Position numbers and translations under genes: made by a program. From a virus: DNA of 42,216 nucleotides. Below the pieces are notes generated by a model. It worked only from the letters and a program-made list of their open reading frames with translations, had not been told where the DNA came from and made no database searches. Each line of letters starts with the position of its first letter. Position 1 is the stretch's first letter. Below are positions 7,255 to 15,434 of the stretch, in pieces. Location: positions 1 to 42,216 of IMG/VR virus record IMGVR_UViG_3300024520_000165; one strand, written 5' to 3'.

Positions 7255-7606
7255 GCCCGCGCTAGGCGATCTCGAGGCCCTCAAGGCCGCGTACCAGCAG
7301 ATCCCGCCCCTCGTCCTCGCCGATCTCGCCCTGTTCATCAACCCGCACGAGCTCTCATTCGTCACCGACGATCCTTCCGGTAGGCTCTCGGCGTACAACG
7401 AGGGCCTGCGGGCTGTCTGGATCCACGTAACCAAGCGGCGAGAGCAGCTCCCCGAGCTGATCGCCACACTCAGGGGGAATGAAGATGAGCGCACCGAACC
7501 CGCCGACCGAGACACACCTGGGGACGGCACCGCCGAGCGATCCGTCGCAGACGCCGCCGAGCCCCCCGAGTACGACCCCTTCTCCTACACCGCCGACCCC
7601 GACTGA
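7244..7606 (+). CDS. Hypothetical protein between connector and scaffold
   Basis: A 120-residue protein. The folded part (1-75) contains TDDPSGRLSAYNEGLRAVWIH, faintly like the conserved end of Bbp19-type phage proteins, which occupy this place in some podoviruses; I hold that loosely. The last 40 residues are acidic and disordered, and their DNA also encodes the Pro/Thr-rich N-terminus of the scaffold (128-base overlap). TTG 7244 overlaps the connector gene and has GAGG upstream. Function is unknown, probably head-related. Confidence 0.65.
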   Translation: MPLEPALGDLEALKAAYQQIPPLVLADLALFINPHELSFVTDDPSGRLSAYNEGLRAVWIHVTKRREQLPELIATLRGNEDERTEPADRDTPGDGTAERSVADAAEPPEYDPFSYTADPD

Positions 7607-8444
7607 GCCGCCCGCTCCGGCCGGGCACTTCGCCGATGCGTTCGAGAGCAACGACCTTCGCGCGAACCCGGCGGTCCGCAAGTTCGACAGCCCGCAAGCG
7701 TTGGCTGCGAGCTACGTGGAGCTGGAGCGGAAGATCGGGCAGAAGGGGATGGTCGTTCCTGGCGAGACGGCAACTCCTGCCGAGGTCCGCGCGGCGATGA
7801 AGCAGCTCGGCTGCCCCGACGAGCCCGACCACTACCCCACCAACATCGAGCTGCCGCAAGGCGTCAAGATCGACGACAAGCTCCTTGCCACCATGAAGCA
7901 GCGCGCATGGGACTCCGGGCTCTCCACGACCCAGTGGACCCAGCAGTTCGAGACGTTCGCCGGGGCGCAGATCGCGCAGCACCAGGCGCAGGCAGAGGCG
8001 TGGAACACCCATCTCGCCGCCACCACGGAGAAGCTGAAGGCGGAGTACGGCCCGGCCTACGAGGGGAAGGTGGAGGCGGCCGCCGCCGCAGCCAACGCGA
8101 TCTTCGGCGAGGAGGCTGCCGGGATCCGGGGCCTCCCGCTCCCCAACGGCACGGTGATGGGCAACCACCCCCTCTTCGTGAAGGCGCTCGCGGAGCTGGG
8201 CGAGAAGCTCTCCGAGCACGACCTGATACCGGGCATCCCGACCCGAACCACCATGACGGCCGAGGAGGCGAAGCGCGAGCTCGACGCCCTCAACGCCGAC
8301 AAGGAGCACATGGACGCCTACATGGACGGCAACCACCCCGGCCACAAGGTGGCCCTCCAGAAGCGCGACACCCTCTACCGCTACATCCACCCCGGCGAGC
8401 AGACCGGGGCGACTGGGAGTGCAGCCGGGAACATGGTGGGGTAG
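7479..8444 (+). CDS. Capsid assembly scaffolding protein
   Basis: A 321-residue protein placed directly before the major capsid gene. It has a Pro/Thr/Ser-rich disordered N-terminus (1-48) and then an acidic, helix-rich body with EPDHYPTNIELPQGVKIDD and a long helical region. This matches scaffold-type proteins of T7-like and related phages (T7 gp9 is about 310 residues). GGGGG lies before ATG 7479 and ATG 7485; either may start. It would line the prohead and leave before packaging. Confidence 0.85.
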   Translation: MKMSAPNPPTETHLGTAPPSDPSQTPPSPPSTTPSPTPPTPTEPPAPAGHFADAFESNDLRANPAVRKFDSPQALAASYVELERKIGQKGMVVPGETATPAEVRAAMKQLGCPDEPDHYPTNIELPQGVKIDDKLLATMKQRAWDSGLSTTQWTQQFETFAGAQIAQHQAQAEAWNTHLAATTEKLKAEYGPAYEGKVEAAAAAANAIFGEEAAGIRGLPLPNGTVMGNHPLFVKALAELGEKLSEHDLIPGIPTRTTMTAEEAKRELDALNADKEHMDAYMDGNHPGHKVALQKRDTLYRYIHPGEQTGATGSAAGNMVG

Positions 8445-8563
8445 CTTTTCCCCATCGCGCCGGATCTGGAGGCCGAGGGGCAACCGCATAGCGGTCCCGA
8501 GGAAAAGCCGGATCAGGGTCCAGAGCTCCTGGGCAACCCACGACGCAAGTGAAAAACCACTTG
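8444..8563 (+). promoter_or_regulatory. Structured segment upstream of the capsid gene
   Basis: The 138-base gap between scaffold and capsid holds nested inverted repeats. GCTTTTCC (8444-8451) pairs with GGAAAAGC (8501-8508). Inside it, ACCGC and GCGGT (8483-8495) close on a 3-base loop. CCGGATC occurs at 8460 and 8508. A separate CAAGTG/CACTTG hairpin (8546-8563, loop AAAAAC) stands seven bases before the GGAGGG ribosome-binding site of the capsid gene. The outer stem begins at the last base of the scaffold stop codon. It probably governs processing, stability or translation of the capsid message. Confidence 0.55.
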
Positions 8564-8582
8564 TAACTCGGAGGGTTGCTCA

Positions 8583-9455
8583 ATGAGCTTCCAAGTAACC
8601 GAAGCCTTCGTAAACCAGTTCAAGGACGGGATCACCGTCCGGGCTGCTCAGAAGGAAAGTCGGGTCCGGTCGTTCTTCACGATCGACTCCGGCATCACGG
8701 GCACCAGCGTGTCGAGAGACTTCGTTGGCGCCCGCAGGCCCGCGCAGCGCACCAGTCGGCATGGCGACACGGTGCTGCGCGACACCCCGCACGACCGGCG
8801 CTGGGTCGACATCAAGGTCTACGACGACGCAGACATGATCGACGACCCGGACAAGGTGCGGACCCTGACCGACCCGTCCAACTCGTACTCGAAGGCGATG
8901 AGCGAGGGCTTCGGCCGCCTCATCGACGAGATCGCGCTGGCCGGAGCGATCGGGACCACCCGGACGGGCCAGGACGGCTCGACCACGAGCACCGGCCCGA
9001 CCGCCACGATCACGGAAGGCGGCTCGGTCGGCATGAGCTTGGGCAAGATGACCCAGGTCAAGCGGACCTTCGATGCGGCTGAAATGATGCCGGACCGCTG
9101 CTGGGCCATCACGGCCATTCAGATCGAGGACATGCTCGGTCTGACCGAGGTCACGAACGTGGACTACAACACGGTGCGTGCCCTCGCGGACGGGGCCATC
9201 AACACGTTCATGGGGTACAAGTGGATCCGGGTCGAAGACCCGATCGTTGGCACCAACCCCGCAGACGCGACCCAGCGTCGGACGATCGCGTGGACCCAGG
9301 ACGCCGTCTGGATCGCCTTCGGATCGGACGTGAAGGCGTCGATCGACCGCCGGCCCGACAAGAACAACAGCACCCAGATCTTCTACTCGATGGACATGGG
9401 CGCGGCCCGCCTCGAGGATCGCGGAGTGATCTGGGTGGACTGCGACGAGAGCTGA
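8583..9455 (+). CDS. Major capsid protein
   Basis: A 290-residue protein directly after the scaffold, with a strong GGAGGG ribosome-binding site. The sequence (RSFFTIDSGITGTSVSRDFV, a DIKVYDDADMID block, an Ala/Gly-rich middle, ALADGAINTFMGYKWI and IAWTQDAVWIAFGSDVKA near the end) reads like the HK97-fold capsid proteins of non-T7 podoviruses. The DVKA and DRRPDK segment near the end is typical of that family. Hundreds of copies would form the icosahedral shell. Confidence 0.9.
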   Translation: MSFQVTEAFVNQFKDGITVRAAQKESRVRSFFTIDSGITGTSVSRDFVGARRPAQRTSRHGDTVLRDTPHDRRWVDIKVYDDADMIDDPDKVRTLTDPSNSYSKAMSEGFGRLIDEIALAGAIGTTRTGQDGSTTSTGPTATITEGGSVGMSLGKMTQVKRTFDAAEMMPDRCWAITAIQIEDMLGLTEVTNVDYNTVRALADGAINTFMGYKWIRVEDPIVGTNPADATQRRTIAWTQDAVWIAFGSDVKASIDRRPDKNNSTQIFYSMDMGAARLEDRGVIWVDCDES

Positions 9456-9461
9456 TACGCT
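9453..9461 (+). promoter_or_regulatory. Candidate extended -10 element before capsid-linked gene
   Basis: TGATACGCT begins at the capsid stop codon (TGA 9453-9455) and matches the TGnTAYGCT pattern also seen at 449 and 32725. It would give a transcript of the next gene with a leader of about 75 bases. The intervening 9462-9542 contains a G-run and a short GGGCG/CGCCC hairpin. The assignment is tentative, as no -35 is visible. Confidence 0.3.
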
Positions 9462-9542
9462 GACCGAAACGGAGTAGGTGCCGGGGGGGGCGGGTGTCGC
9501 CCTCCTCGGTGCGGTCCTCCAACACGATAGAGAGAACACGTC

Positions 9543-10085
9543 ATGGCCCGCGACTCCAAGAGCACACTGCTCACGAACCTCGACCGAGCGGAAGCACCGC
9601 ATCTCGCCAACGTCAACCTGGGACACGGGCGGGTCCGTCGGAAGGCGGTCAGCCACACGATCCCGCTCGCGGGTACGCCGGCCATCGGCGACCGCCACGC
9701 GCTGATGCGCTTCAACTCGGGCGACCACATCGTCCACATCAACGTCAGTGCGCCGGCCGACGCGGCAGCCGTCATCACCGCCGATCTCGGCCTCTACCTT
9801 GCCAATGGCGGGGCAGAGCTCGACGACGACTGCTTCGCCAGCGCGATGGTGCTCAACACGACCATCAACGCACTGACCAACCTGAACCAGAAGTACGAGT
9901 CCGGCATCACGATCTGGTCGAATGCCCATCAGCCGCTCTGGGAGGCGTACTCGGCAACCGGACCGGGCGCGACCCTGACCGCTGACCCGTTCGTCCAGTA
10001 CGACCTCGAGTTCACCGAGACGGCGGCCCTCACCACGGCGGACTGCAACGTGTTCGTCGAGGTGCTGTACGTCGCGGGCGACTGA
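9543..10085 (+). CDS. Capsid-linked (decoration-type) protein
   Basis: A 180-residue protein immediately after the major capsid gene, the usual place for decoration or head-stabilising proteins. It is rich in beta-prone segments (HALMRFNSGDHIVHINVSAP, FVQYDLEFTETAAL). GAGAG lies before the ATG. A paralogue sits on the opposite strand at 1152-1715 with matching DLGLY, NAHQPLWE, DPF and VAGD blocks. A strong terminator follows, so this gene and the capsid are likely expressed at high level as a unit. The decoration role is inferred from position only. Confidence 0.7.
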   Translation: MARDSKSTLLTNLDRAEAPHLANVNLGHGRVRRKAVSHTIPLAGTPAIGDRHALMRFNSGDHIVHINVSAPADAAAVITADLGLYLANGGAELDDDCFASAMVLNTTINALTNLNQKYESGITIWSNAHQPLWEAYSATGPGATLTADPFVQYDLEFTETAALTTADCNVFVEVLYVAGD

Positions 10086-10107
10086 TCGCAGCCGCTCTCT
10101 GACCACG

Positions 10108-10138
10108 GGGGCGGCTCCACTCGGGGCCGCCCCTTCTT
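10108..10138 (+). terminator. Intrinsic terminator after the capsid-linked gene
   Basis: GGGGCGGCTCC (10108-10118) and GGGGCCGCCCC (10123-10133) form an 11-bp stem with one G-U pair and a four-base ACTC loop, followed by TTCTT. It lies 22 bases after the stop codon. It should end or reduce transcription beyond the head genes, so tail genes may be made at a lower level. Confidence 0.8.
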
Positions 10139-10152
10139 GCAGGAGGCATCCC

Positions 10153-10431
10153 ATGTCTGACACCTACGCGAACTGCCAAGCGGAGATCACGCGCGTCATC
10201 GGACTCGCCAACAAGGGCCTCAACGCGCGCCTGGTCGAGATCGACGCGGCAGGAGACGACTACGACATCGAGGTGCAGGACTCCCGCATCACATCCCAGC
10301 GCGACGCCGCGCTCCCCTACCCGTCCATCAACCAAGCGGAAGAGACAGACGGCTTCACGCCGGGATCGTGGAACCGCTACGAGGTGGGGTCGGCGGTGAC
10401 GTTCCCCGACGCACAAGTCACGTTCGTCTAG
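10153..10431 (+). CDS. Small hypothetical structural-block protein
   Basis: A 92-residue acidic protein with an AGGAGG ribosome-binding site. Its N-terminal half is helical (ANCQAEITRVIGLANKGLNARLVEI). The second half has short beta-prone pieces and ends TFPDAQVTFV. It stands between the capsid unit and the tail tubular A gene, so a head-completion or tail role is plausible. No family is recognised. Confidence 0.65.
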   Translation: MSDTYANCQAEITRVIGLANKGLNARLVEIDAAGDDYDIEVQDSRITSQRDAALPYPSINQAEETDGFTPGSWNRYEVGSAVTFPDAQVTFV

Positions 10432-10434
10432 CCG

Positions 10435-11073
10435 ATGCCTGCGATCACGAGCGAGGTCAAGATCGTCAACCTGGCGCTCCTGCATCTGGGGCATCAGGAG
10501 ATCCTCGCCTTCGAGGACCAGACGAAGGAAGGCCAGCTCGCGCGGTCCACCTACTTCAGCCACCGCGACTCGCTGCTCCGTGGGTTCACCTGGAACTTCG
10601 CGCTCAAGCGCACCACGCTGACACAGCGCACCGTCGCGGACGAGGAGTGGGGGTACGACTACGCCTACAACAAGCCGGCCAACTGCCTCCGGGTGGTACG
10701 GATCGACCAAGACCGCGACGTCGCGTGGGCGGTCGAGGGCCAGTCGATCGTCACCGACCTGCCGCCCCCGCTCAAGATCAAGTACATCCGAAGCGACGTG
10801 GCTGTCGGGCACTACGACGCCTTCTTCGTGCAGGCCCTCGCCGCCAAGCTGGCCGCCTTCTGGGCAGAGCCACTGGGCAAGGCGAGCACGTTGCAGGAGA
10901 CGATGGCCAAGCTCTTCGCCCAGGTGCTCGGCGAGGCGGTGAGCGTGGACTCGGTCGAGAAGACGCCCGAGGTCATCGACGCGTCGGAGTGGCTGCTCTC
11001 GCGCATCGGCGCGGGTAGCACGCGCTGGGGCACCGTGACGGGCCAGCTCTACGGTAGTCCCGGTGTCCCGTAG
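10435..11073 (+). CDS. Tail tubular protein A (T7 gp11-like gatekeeper)
   Basis: A 212-residue protein. The N-terminal block VKIVNLALLHLGHQEI, followed by ARSTYFSHRDSLLRGFTWNFA, is the signature of T7 gp11-like adaptor proteins that ring the connector and receive the nozzle; length fits (about 195-215). It directly precedes the tail tubular B gene, as in T7. It starts three bases after the previous stop; no clear ribosome-binding site is seen, so translation may be coupled. Confidence 0.9.
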   Translation: MPAITSEVKIVNLALLHLGHQEILAFEDQTKEGQLARSTYFSHRDSLLRGFTWNFALKRTTLTQRTVADEEWGYDYAYNKPANCLRVVRIDQDRDVAWAVEGQSIVTDLPPPLKIKYIRSDVAVGHYDAFFVQALAAKLAAFWAEPLGKASTLQETMAKLFAQVLGEAVSVDSVEKTPEVIDASEWLLSRIGAGSTRWGTVTGQLYGSPGVP

Positions 11074-14000
11074 TGCCGCAGGTCTTCGATAGCCAAAACG
11101 CCTTCAACGCGGGCGAGCTGTCCCCCCGCGTCCTCGGACGCTCGCTCGTCCCCGCCTACAAGGCTGGGCTGCGGCTCTGCGAGAACATGGTGGTCCTCAC
11201 CCCGGGCGGCATGGAGCGGCGGCCCGGCACCATCTACGTTGCGGCCGCCTGCGACGAGACGAAGAAGAGCCGGCTGATCTCGTTCCGCTTCTCCCAGCAG
11301 GAAGCCTTCATCCTCGAGCTCGCCGAGGGCCGGCTGCGCGTCTTCAAGGGCGACGCCCCGGTGTACTTCCAGGGGTTCTCGGAGCGGAGCCCCTCGAACG
11401 TCGACTTCGCCAGCAACCAGCTCATCGTCGACCGCAACGGCTGGCCTAACTCCTTCCGCGTCCTCGTCACCGATGGCACTGGAACGCTCCCCAGCGGACT
11501 CGTAACCGGAGCCGTCTACACAACGGCGAAGGCCCCCAGCTTCGCGCTCGACCAGGCGGCCGACGTGGCCCCGGCGACCGACATCCTCACCTCAGTCGCC
11601 CACGGCCTCACCACGGAGATGGGACCGTTCCGCTTCACCTCCACGATCCTCATGCCCACCGGGCTCTCGGTCGATACCGACTACTGGGTGCGAGACATCA
11701 CGGCCGACACCTTCAAGGTCGCGCTGACGAAGGGCGGAGCCGCGCACAACATCACGGCCGCCAACACCGGCACGCTCACGATGGCCCCCACCGCAGCGTA
11801 CCTCCGGTCCAGCTTCCGCCTTGTCGATGGCGCTGGCGTAGTCGTGGCGCTCGCAGATGCCGGCACGGCAGGCTGGACGATCCACCCGGTCAACCTCACA
11901 GAGCCCTTCTACGCCACGCACCCCTACATCGAGAGCCAGCTCTTCGACATCCAGTACGCGCAGGACAAGGACATCGTCTACCTCGCCCACGAGGGCCACG
12001 AGTTCGCACGCTTCGTCCGCTACGCCGATCACGCCTGGGAGTGGGAGTCGTTTCCGCTCCTCGATGGCCCGTACCTCGATCTCCAAGAGGTCGCGCCAGG
12101 AGACGCCCGCACCTCGGTGCAGGTCCAGATCAGCGCCGTGGCGGTGGGGGCCGACCGTACCGCAACTGCCTCGAGCGCGATCTTCCAGGGCTCCGACAAG
12201 GGCCGCGCGATCCGGCTCGGCGACGATGGCGACGCGGCCGAGTGGGGATGGGGCCTCATCACGGGCGTCAACCCGTACACGGTGCAGCCCGGTGCGGCGG
12301 GCGTACCGATCTTCTCCAACCTCTTCTGCTCTGCGTGGTCGGGCACCACGACGTTCAACCAGCAGATCACATGGACGACAGGCATCCCGCTGACCGTCAA
12401 CCGGATCGCAGTCGGCTACGTCTGGTCGAGCAGCGTGGCTGGCATCTCGATCGGCGACACTATCTACGCCACCAGCGACGCGGGAGCCTTCTTCGGCAAG
12501 GTCTACCCCACGCACGCAGACGCCGTCGCGGACACCAATGCGATCTTCTTCGCCTCGGGCTCGATCGGATGCTGGACCTCGATGGTGCATGACCCGGGAG
12601 GCCACGGCTTCACGGACCTCCCCGGCCCCGTCACCCTCAGTGCCGCCGGCACACTCCCTGCAGGATGGTCGGCCGGCACCGAGTACGCACTCCGGGTGGT
12701 GGACTCCGACACCGACTTCTTCTCGATCGCAGACCTCACGACCAACATCGAGATCCCGCCGCAAGCCGACCCCAACCTCGTCGCGCCGGTCACGATCGAC
12801 GGCGGGCTCCCCTCCACGACGTGCAAGGTCCACGTCAAGGAACCGATGCCGGCTGCGGCGACTGGGCTTCAGGATGCCTGGAAGCTGGGGGCCTTCGGCT
12901 CGTCCACGCTGCTCGGCTTCCCCGTCGCGGTGGGGCTCCACGAGCAGCGGCTGGTCCTGGCCGGGGCGATCGGAACCCCCCAGACGGTCTACGGATCCTT
13001 CTCGGGCCAGCAGCAGAACTTCGCCCCGGACGAGATCGAGATCGGTGGCACCACGACGAGCTCGCGCGTCCTCACCGAGTCGAGCGGCTACTCGTTCCGC
13101 CTCGTCTCCGAAGACCTCAACTCCATCGGCTGGCTGCGCCCGGCCCGCGCGCTCTTCGCGGCCGGCCTCGGCGGGGTGTTCCACCTCACCGGAGCCACCG
13201 TGACCGACACCCTGACGCCCGCCAGCGTGAACGCCCGGCGCGGCACGACGAAGGGAGCCGCGAACGTCTCGCCCATGATGCTCGGTAGCGCGGTGATCTT
13301 CGTCGACGAGGCGCAGCGCCGCCTCCAGCACGGGGAGTTCCGACCCGACATCGAGGCCATCCAAGTGGACGACCTGATGCAGCTCGCCGACCACCTCTCC
13401 TACGGGTTCACGATCAACCAGATCGCCCGGACCGAGACGCCGCTCCCGCTCCTGTGGGCCGCACGCTCGGACGGAACCCTCCTGGCCTGCACGCTCGAGC
13501 AGCGGCAGAACGTGCTCGCATGGGCGCGGCACCTGATCGGCGGAACCGACGCAGTGGTGGAGTCGGTCGCCACGCTCCCCGATGCGCAGGGCGGGATCCT
13601 CTGGATGGTGGTCCGACGCACCATCAACGGAGTGACGCGCCGCTACATCGAGCACTTCGCAGATCGCATCGACGAGATCGCCGACCACGAGCTCTTCCAG
13701 AACGGCGACTCGGGCCTGCCCCCCTACGACGGCGCGACGATCCCCGCCGGCACCCCCATCACCGGACTCAGCCACCTCGTGGGCGAGACGGTCGAGATCA
13801 TCGCCGACGGCGGAGCGCACCCCAACGAGGTCGTGAGCGCAGCCGGCACCGTGACGCTGGACCGGGACGCCGCGAAGGTCGTGGTGGGGCTGCCTTTCCA
13901 GGCCCGTGCAAGACTCCTTCCCCCGGAGATCGAGCAGCCCGGCCAGCATCTTGCCATGCGGACCATCCGCTCCATCACAGCCGCGATCCGGCTCAACCGA

Positions 14001-14225
14001 TCGCTTGGGCTCAAGATGGGGCCGGCCCTCGAACGCCTCACGGAGCTGGAGTTCCGCACCCAGCTCGGCCCCATGAACGCGCCGCCCCCGCTCTTCACCG
14101 GCATCACCGAGATCGCGGTCCCTGGCGGCTACGAGCGAGACGGGGGACTCTGGCTCGTGAGCGAGCAGGGCTTCCCGCTCCAGATCCTCTCGGTCCTCCA
14201 GCGCATCGAGGTAGTGCAGCGATGA
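11073..14225 (+). CDS. Tail tubular protein B (T7 gp12-like nozzle)
   Basis: A 1,050-residue protein. The N-terminus (SQNAFNAGELSPRVLGR, then YKAGLRLCENMVVLTPGGMERRPGT) is the hallmark of T7 gp12-like nozzle proteins. Most of the rest is beta-rich, with HLTGATV and AVIFVDEAQRRLQ segments also usual in the family. It is longer than T7 gp12 (794 residues), with extra repeated-looking beta material around residues 130-260 and 390-580. GTG 11073 overlaps the previous stop by one base. It forms the tail tip with the A protein. Confidence 0.92.
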   Translation: MPQVFDSQNAFNAGELSPRVLGRSLVPAYKAGLRLCENMVVLTPGGMERRPGTIYVAAACDETKKSRLISFRFSQQEAFILELAEGRLRVFKGDAPVYFQGFSERSPSNVDFASNQLIVDRNGWPNSFRVLVTDGTGTLPSGLVTGAVYTTAKAPSFALDQAADVAPATDILTSVAHGLTTEMGPFRFTSTILMPTGLSVDTDYWVRDITADTFKVALTKGGAAHNITAANTGTLTMAPTAAYLRSSFRLVDGAGVVVALADAGTAGWTIHPVNLTEPFYATHPYIESQLFDIQYAQDKDIVYLAHEGHEFARFVRYADHAWEWESFPLLDGPYLDLQEVAPGDARTSVQVQISAVAVGADRTATASSAIFQGSDKGRAIRLGDDGDAAEWGWGLITGVNPYTVQPGAAGVPIFSNLFCSAWSGTTTFNQQITWTTGIPLTVNRIAVGYVWSSSVAGISIGDTIYATSDAGAFFGKVYPTHADAVADTNAIFFASGSIGCWTSMVHDPGGHGFTDLPGPVTLSAAGTLPAGWSAGTEYALRVVDSDTDFFSIADLTTNIEIPPQADPNLVAPVTIDGGLPSTTCKVHVKEPMPAAATGLQDAWKLGAFGSSTLLGFPVAVGLHEQRLVLAGAIGTPQTVYGSFSGQQQNFAPDEIEIGGTTTSSRVLTESSGYSFRLVSEDLNSIGWLRPARALFAAGLGGVFHLTGATVTDTLTPASVNARRGTTKGAANVSPMMLGSAVIFVDEAQRRLQHGEFRPDIEAIQVDDLMQLADHLSYGFTINQIARTETPLPLLWAARSDGTLLACTLEQRQNVLAWARHLIGGTDAVVESVATLPDAQGGILWMVVRRTINGVTRRYIEHFADRIDEIADHELFQNGDSGLPPYDGATIPAGTPITGLSHLVGETVEIIADGGAHPNEVVSAAGTVTLDRDAAKVVVGLPFQARARLLPPEIEQPGQHLAMRTIRSITAAIRLNRSLGLKMGPALERLTELEFRTQLGPMNAPPPLFTGITEIAVPGGYERDGGLWLVSEQGFPLQILSVLQRIEVVQR

Positions 14226-14665
14226 TCCACCGGCGCGCAACGCTTGAAGACGTCGTCAGCTTCGACAACGGAGCGATGCAGGACGCCGGCTGGCGCGACA
14301 TGATCCTCAACGATCCGCACGCCGAGGAGTACCTGGCCCGCTACGCCCGCACGCTGATCTGCGCGGATAGCCGGGTCTGCGCGCTCGGGGGCGTGATGCC
14401 GCTCCGCCCCGGCGTGGGGGAGTTCTGGGTTGCATTCAGCAGCGCGGCCACCATCCACCCCGTCGTCACCCTGCGCCTCCTGCGCGAGCTCGTCCTCGAG
14501 GCCGAGACGTGCGGCGAGTTCCACCGTCTCCAGGTGGTGATCGACGTGGAGGAGGACCGCTTGCAGAACTTCCTCGGGCCGCGAGGCTATCTCTTCGAGG
14601 GCAGGCACCTCGGCTACTACGCTCCGGGCAAGGACTACGCGATGTACGCAAAGGCGATCCAATGA
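14222..14665 (+). CDS. GNAT-like internal virion protein A (gp13-type position)
   Basis: A 147-residue protein that starts in an ATGA overlap. The order of elements (MIHRRATLEDVVSFDN, then LICADSRVCALGGVMPL, GVGEFWVAF, LLRELVLEAE, GPRGYLFEGRHLGYYAPGKDYAMYAK) follows the GNAT acetyltransferase-like fold seen in gp13-type proteins of T7-like phages. No clear acetyl-CoA Arg/Gln-x-x-Gly-x-Gly/Ala loop is visible, so enzymatic activity is doubtful. Its place right after the nozzle gene supports a role in assembly of the internal core. Confidence 0.75.
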   Translation: MIHRRATLEDVVSFDNGAMQDAGWRDMILNDPHAEEYLARYARTLICADSRVCALGGVMPLRPGVGEFWVAFSSAATIHPVVTLRLLRELVLEAETCGEFHRLQVVIDVEEDRLQNFLGPRGYLFEGRHLGYYAPGKDYAMYAKAIQ

Positions 14666-14910
14666 ACCAGTGGATCCGACTCGGCATCGACCTCGTGGCG
14701 ATCTTCATCGTCACGCTCAGCTCGCTCGCCTACTTCGACAACCGCTTCGACACGATCGAGGAGGCGCTCAAGGACCGCTGGAAGGGCTCCCACATGATGG
14801 CGTGGGTGGCCGGCGCGGAGCGCGCCCACGAGGAGGCGGAGAACCCCAAAGAGGTGACGCTCCCTGACCCCTACAAGGTCCGCTCGCAGGTCGAGGAGAG
14901 GAGCCAATGA
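14662..14910 (+). CDS. Small single-span membrane protein
   Basis: An 82-residue protein from ATG in an ATGA overlap. Residues 5-25 (WIRLGIDLVAIFIVTLSSLAYF) form one transmembrane helix; the rest is charged and helical. It could be a virion-associated or ejection-channel component, given its place among internal virion genes, or a misplaced holin; the former is likelier from context. Confidence 0.7.
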   Translation: MNQWIRLGIDLVAIFIVTLSSLAYFDNRFDTIEEALKDRWKGSHMMAWVAGAERAHEEAENPKEVTLPDPYKVRSQVEERSQ

Positions 14911-15434
14911 CCACCGCAGTCATCGGCGGGCAGCTCCTCAACTCATTCGCAGGAGCAGGGCTGGGGATCGCCCAGGGCATCATCGGTCGCAACCAGTCCG
15001 AGGACTTCGCCGAGCAGATCGAGGCAGCCGCACTGCTCGATGCCGCCGAAGCCAGCCGTGCGTTCACGAAGCGGCAAGGCGCGGTCCAGCAAGCGTTCGC
15101 GGGCGGTGGTGTCGACGTCACCCGTGGCACGCCGCTCAACTTCCGCCGCGAGAATGCCCAGCGTACCCATGAAGCGATCGCGCGGATCAAGTGGAACGGG
15201 GCAATGCGGGCCTACCGGGCTGAGCGCGAGGGCGATGCCACCTTCGCGGCCGGGATCAGCGCCGCCACGACCTCGGCAGCCAGAGGCTTCCGCACCCTGC
15301 TCGACATGCCCTTCGGCTCCAGCCTGCCGAGCAGCGCTCCTCAGCTTGGCTTCGGAGCCGAGATCAGCAACACCCCAGTTGCCCTCACACCGCGCGCCGG
15401 ACCCTCATCGGATCCGTTCGCACTGGACTTCTGA
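14907..15434 (+). CDS. Internal virion protein B (gp14-like)
   Basis: A 175-residue protein with a Gly/Ala hydrophobic N-terminus (VIGGQLLNSFAGAGLGIAQG) and then a long helix-rich part (AEQIEAAALLDAAEASRAF). This hydrophobic-then-helical plan and size match T7 gp14-type ejection proteins that insert in the outer membrane. It is encoded immediately before the two giant ejection proteins, as in T7. The start is set by an ATGA overlap. Confidence 0.8.
   Translation: MTTAVIGGQLLNSFAGAGLGIAQGIIGRNQSEDFAEQIEAAALLDAAEASRAFTKRQGAVQQAFAGGGVDVTRGTPLNFRRENAQRTHEAIARIKWNGAMRAYRAEREGDATFAAGISAATTSAARGFRTLLDMPFGSSLPSSAPQLGFGAEISNTPVALTPRAGPSSDPFALDF

Noticed and set aside
11592-14240. 882-codon open frame antisense to the nozzle gene, and similar long antisense frames at 15341-18034, 18745-20907 and 8580-10163
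   Set aside because: Long antisense frames are expected opposite GC-rich genes. They lack ribosome-binding sites and have shadow-like compositions (runs of Arg/Gly/Leu/His), while the plus-strand genes carry family signatures.
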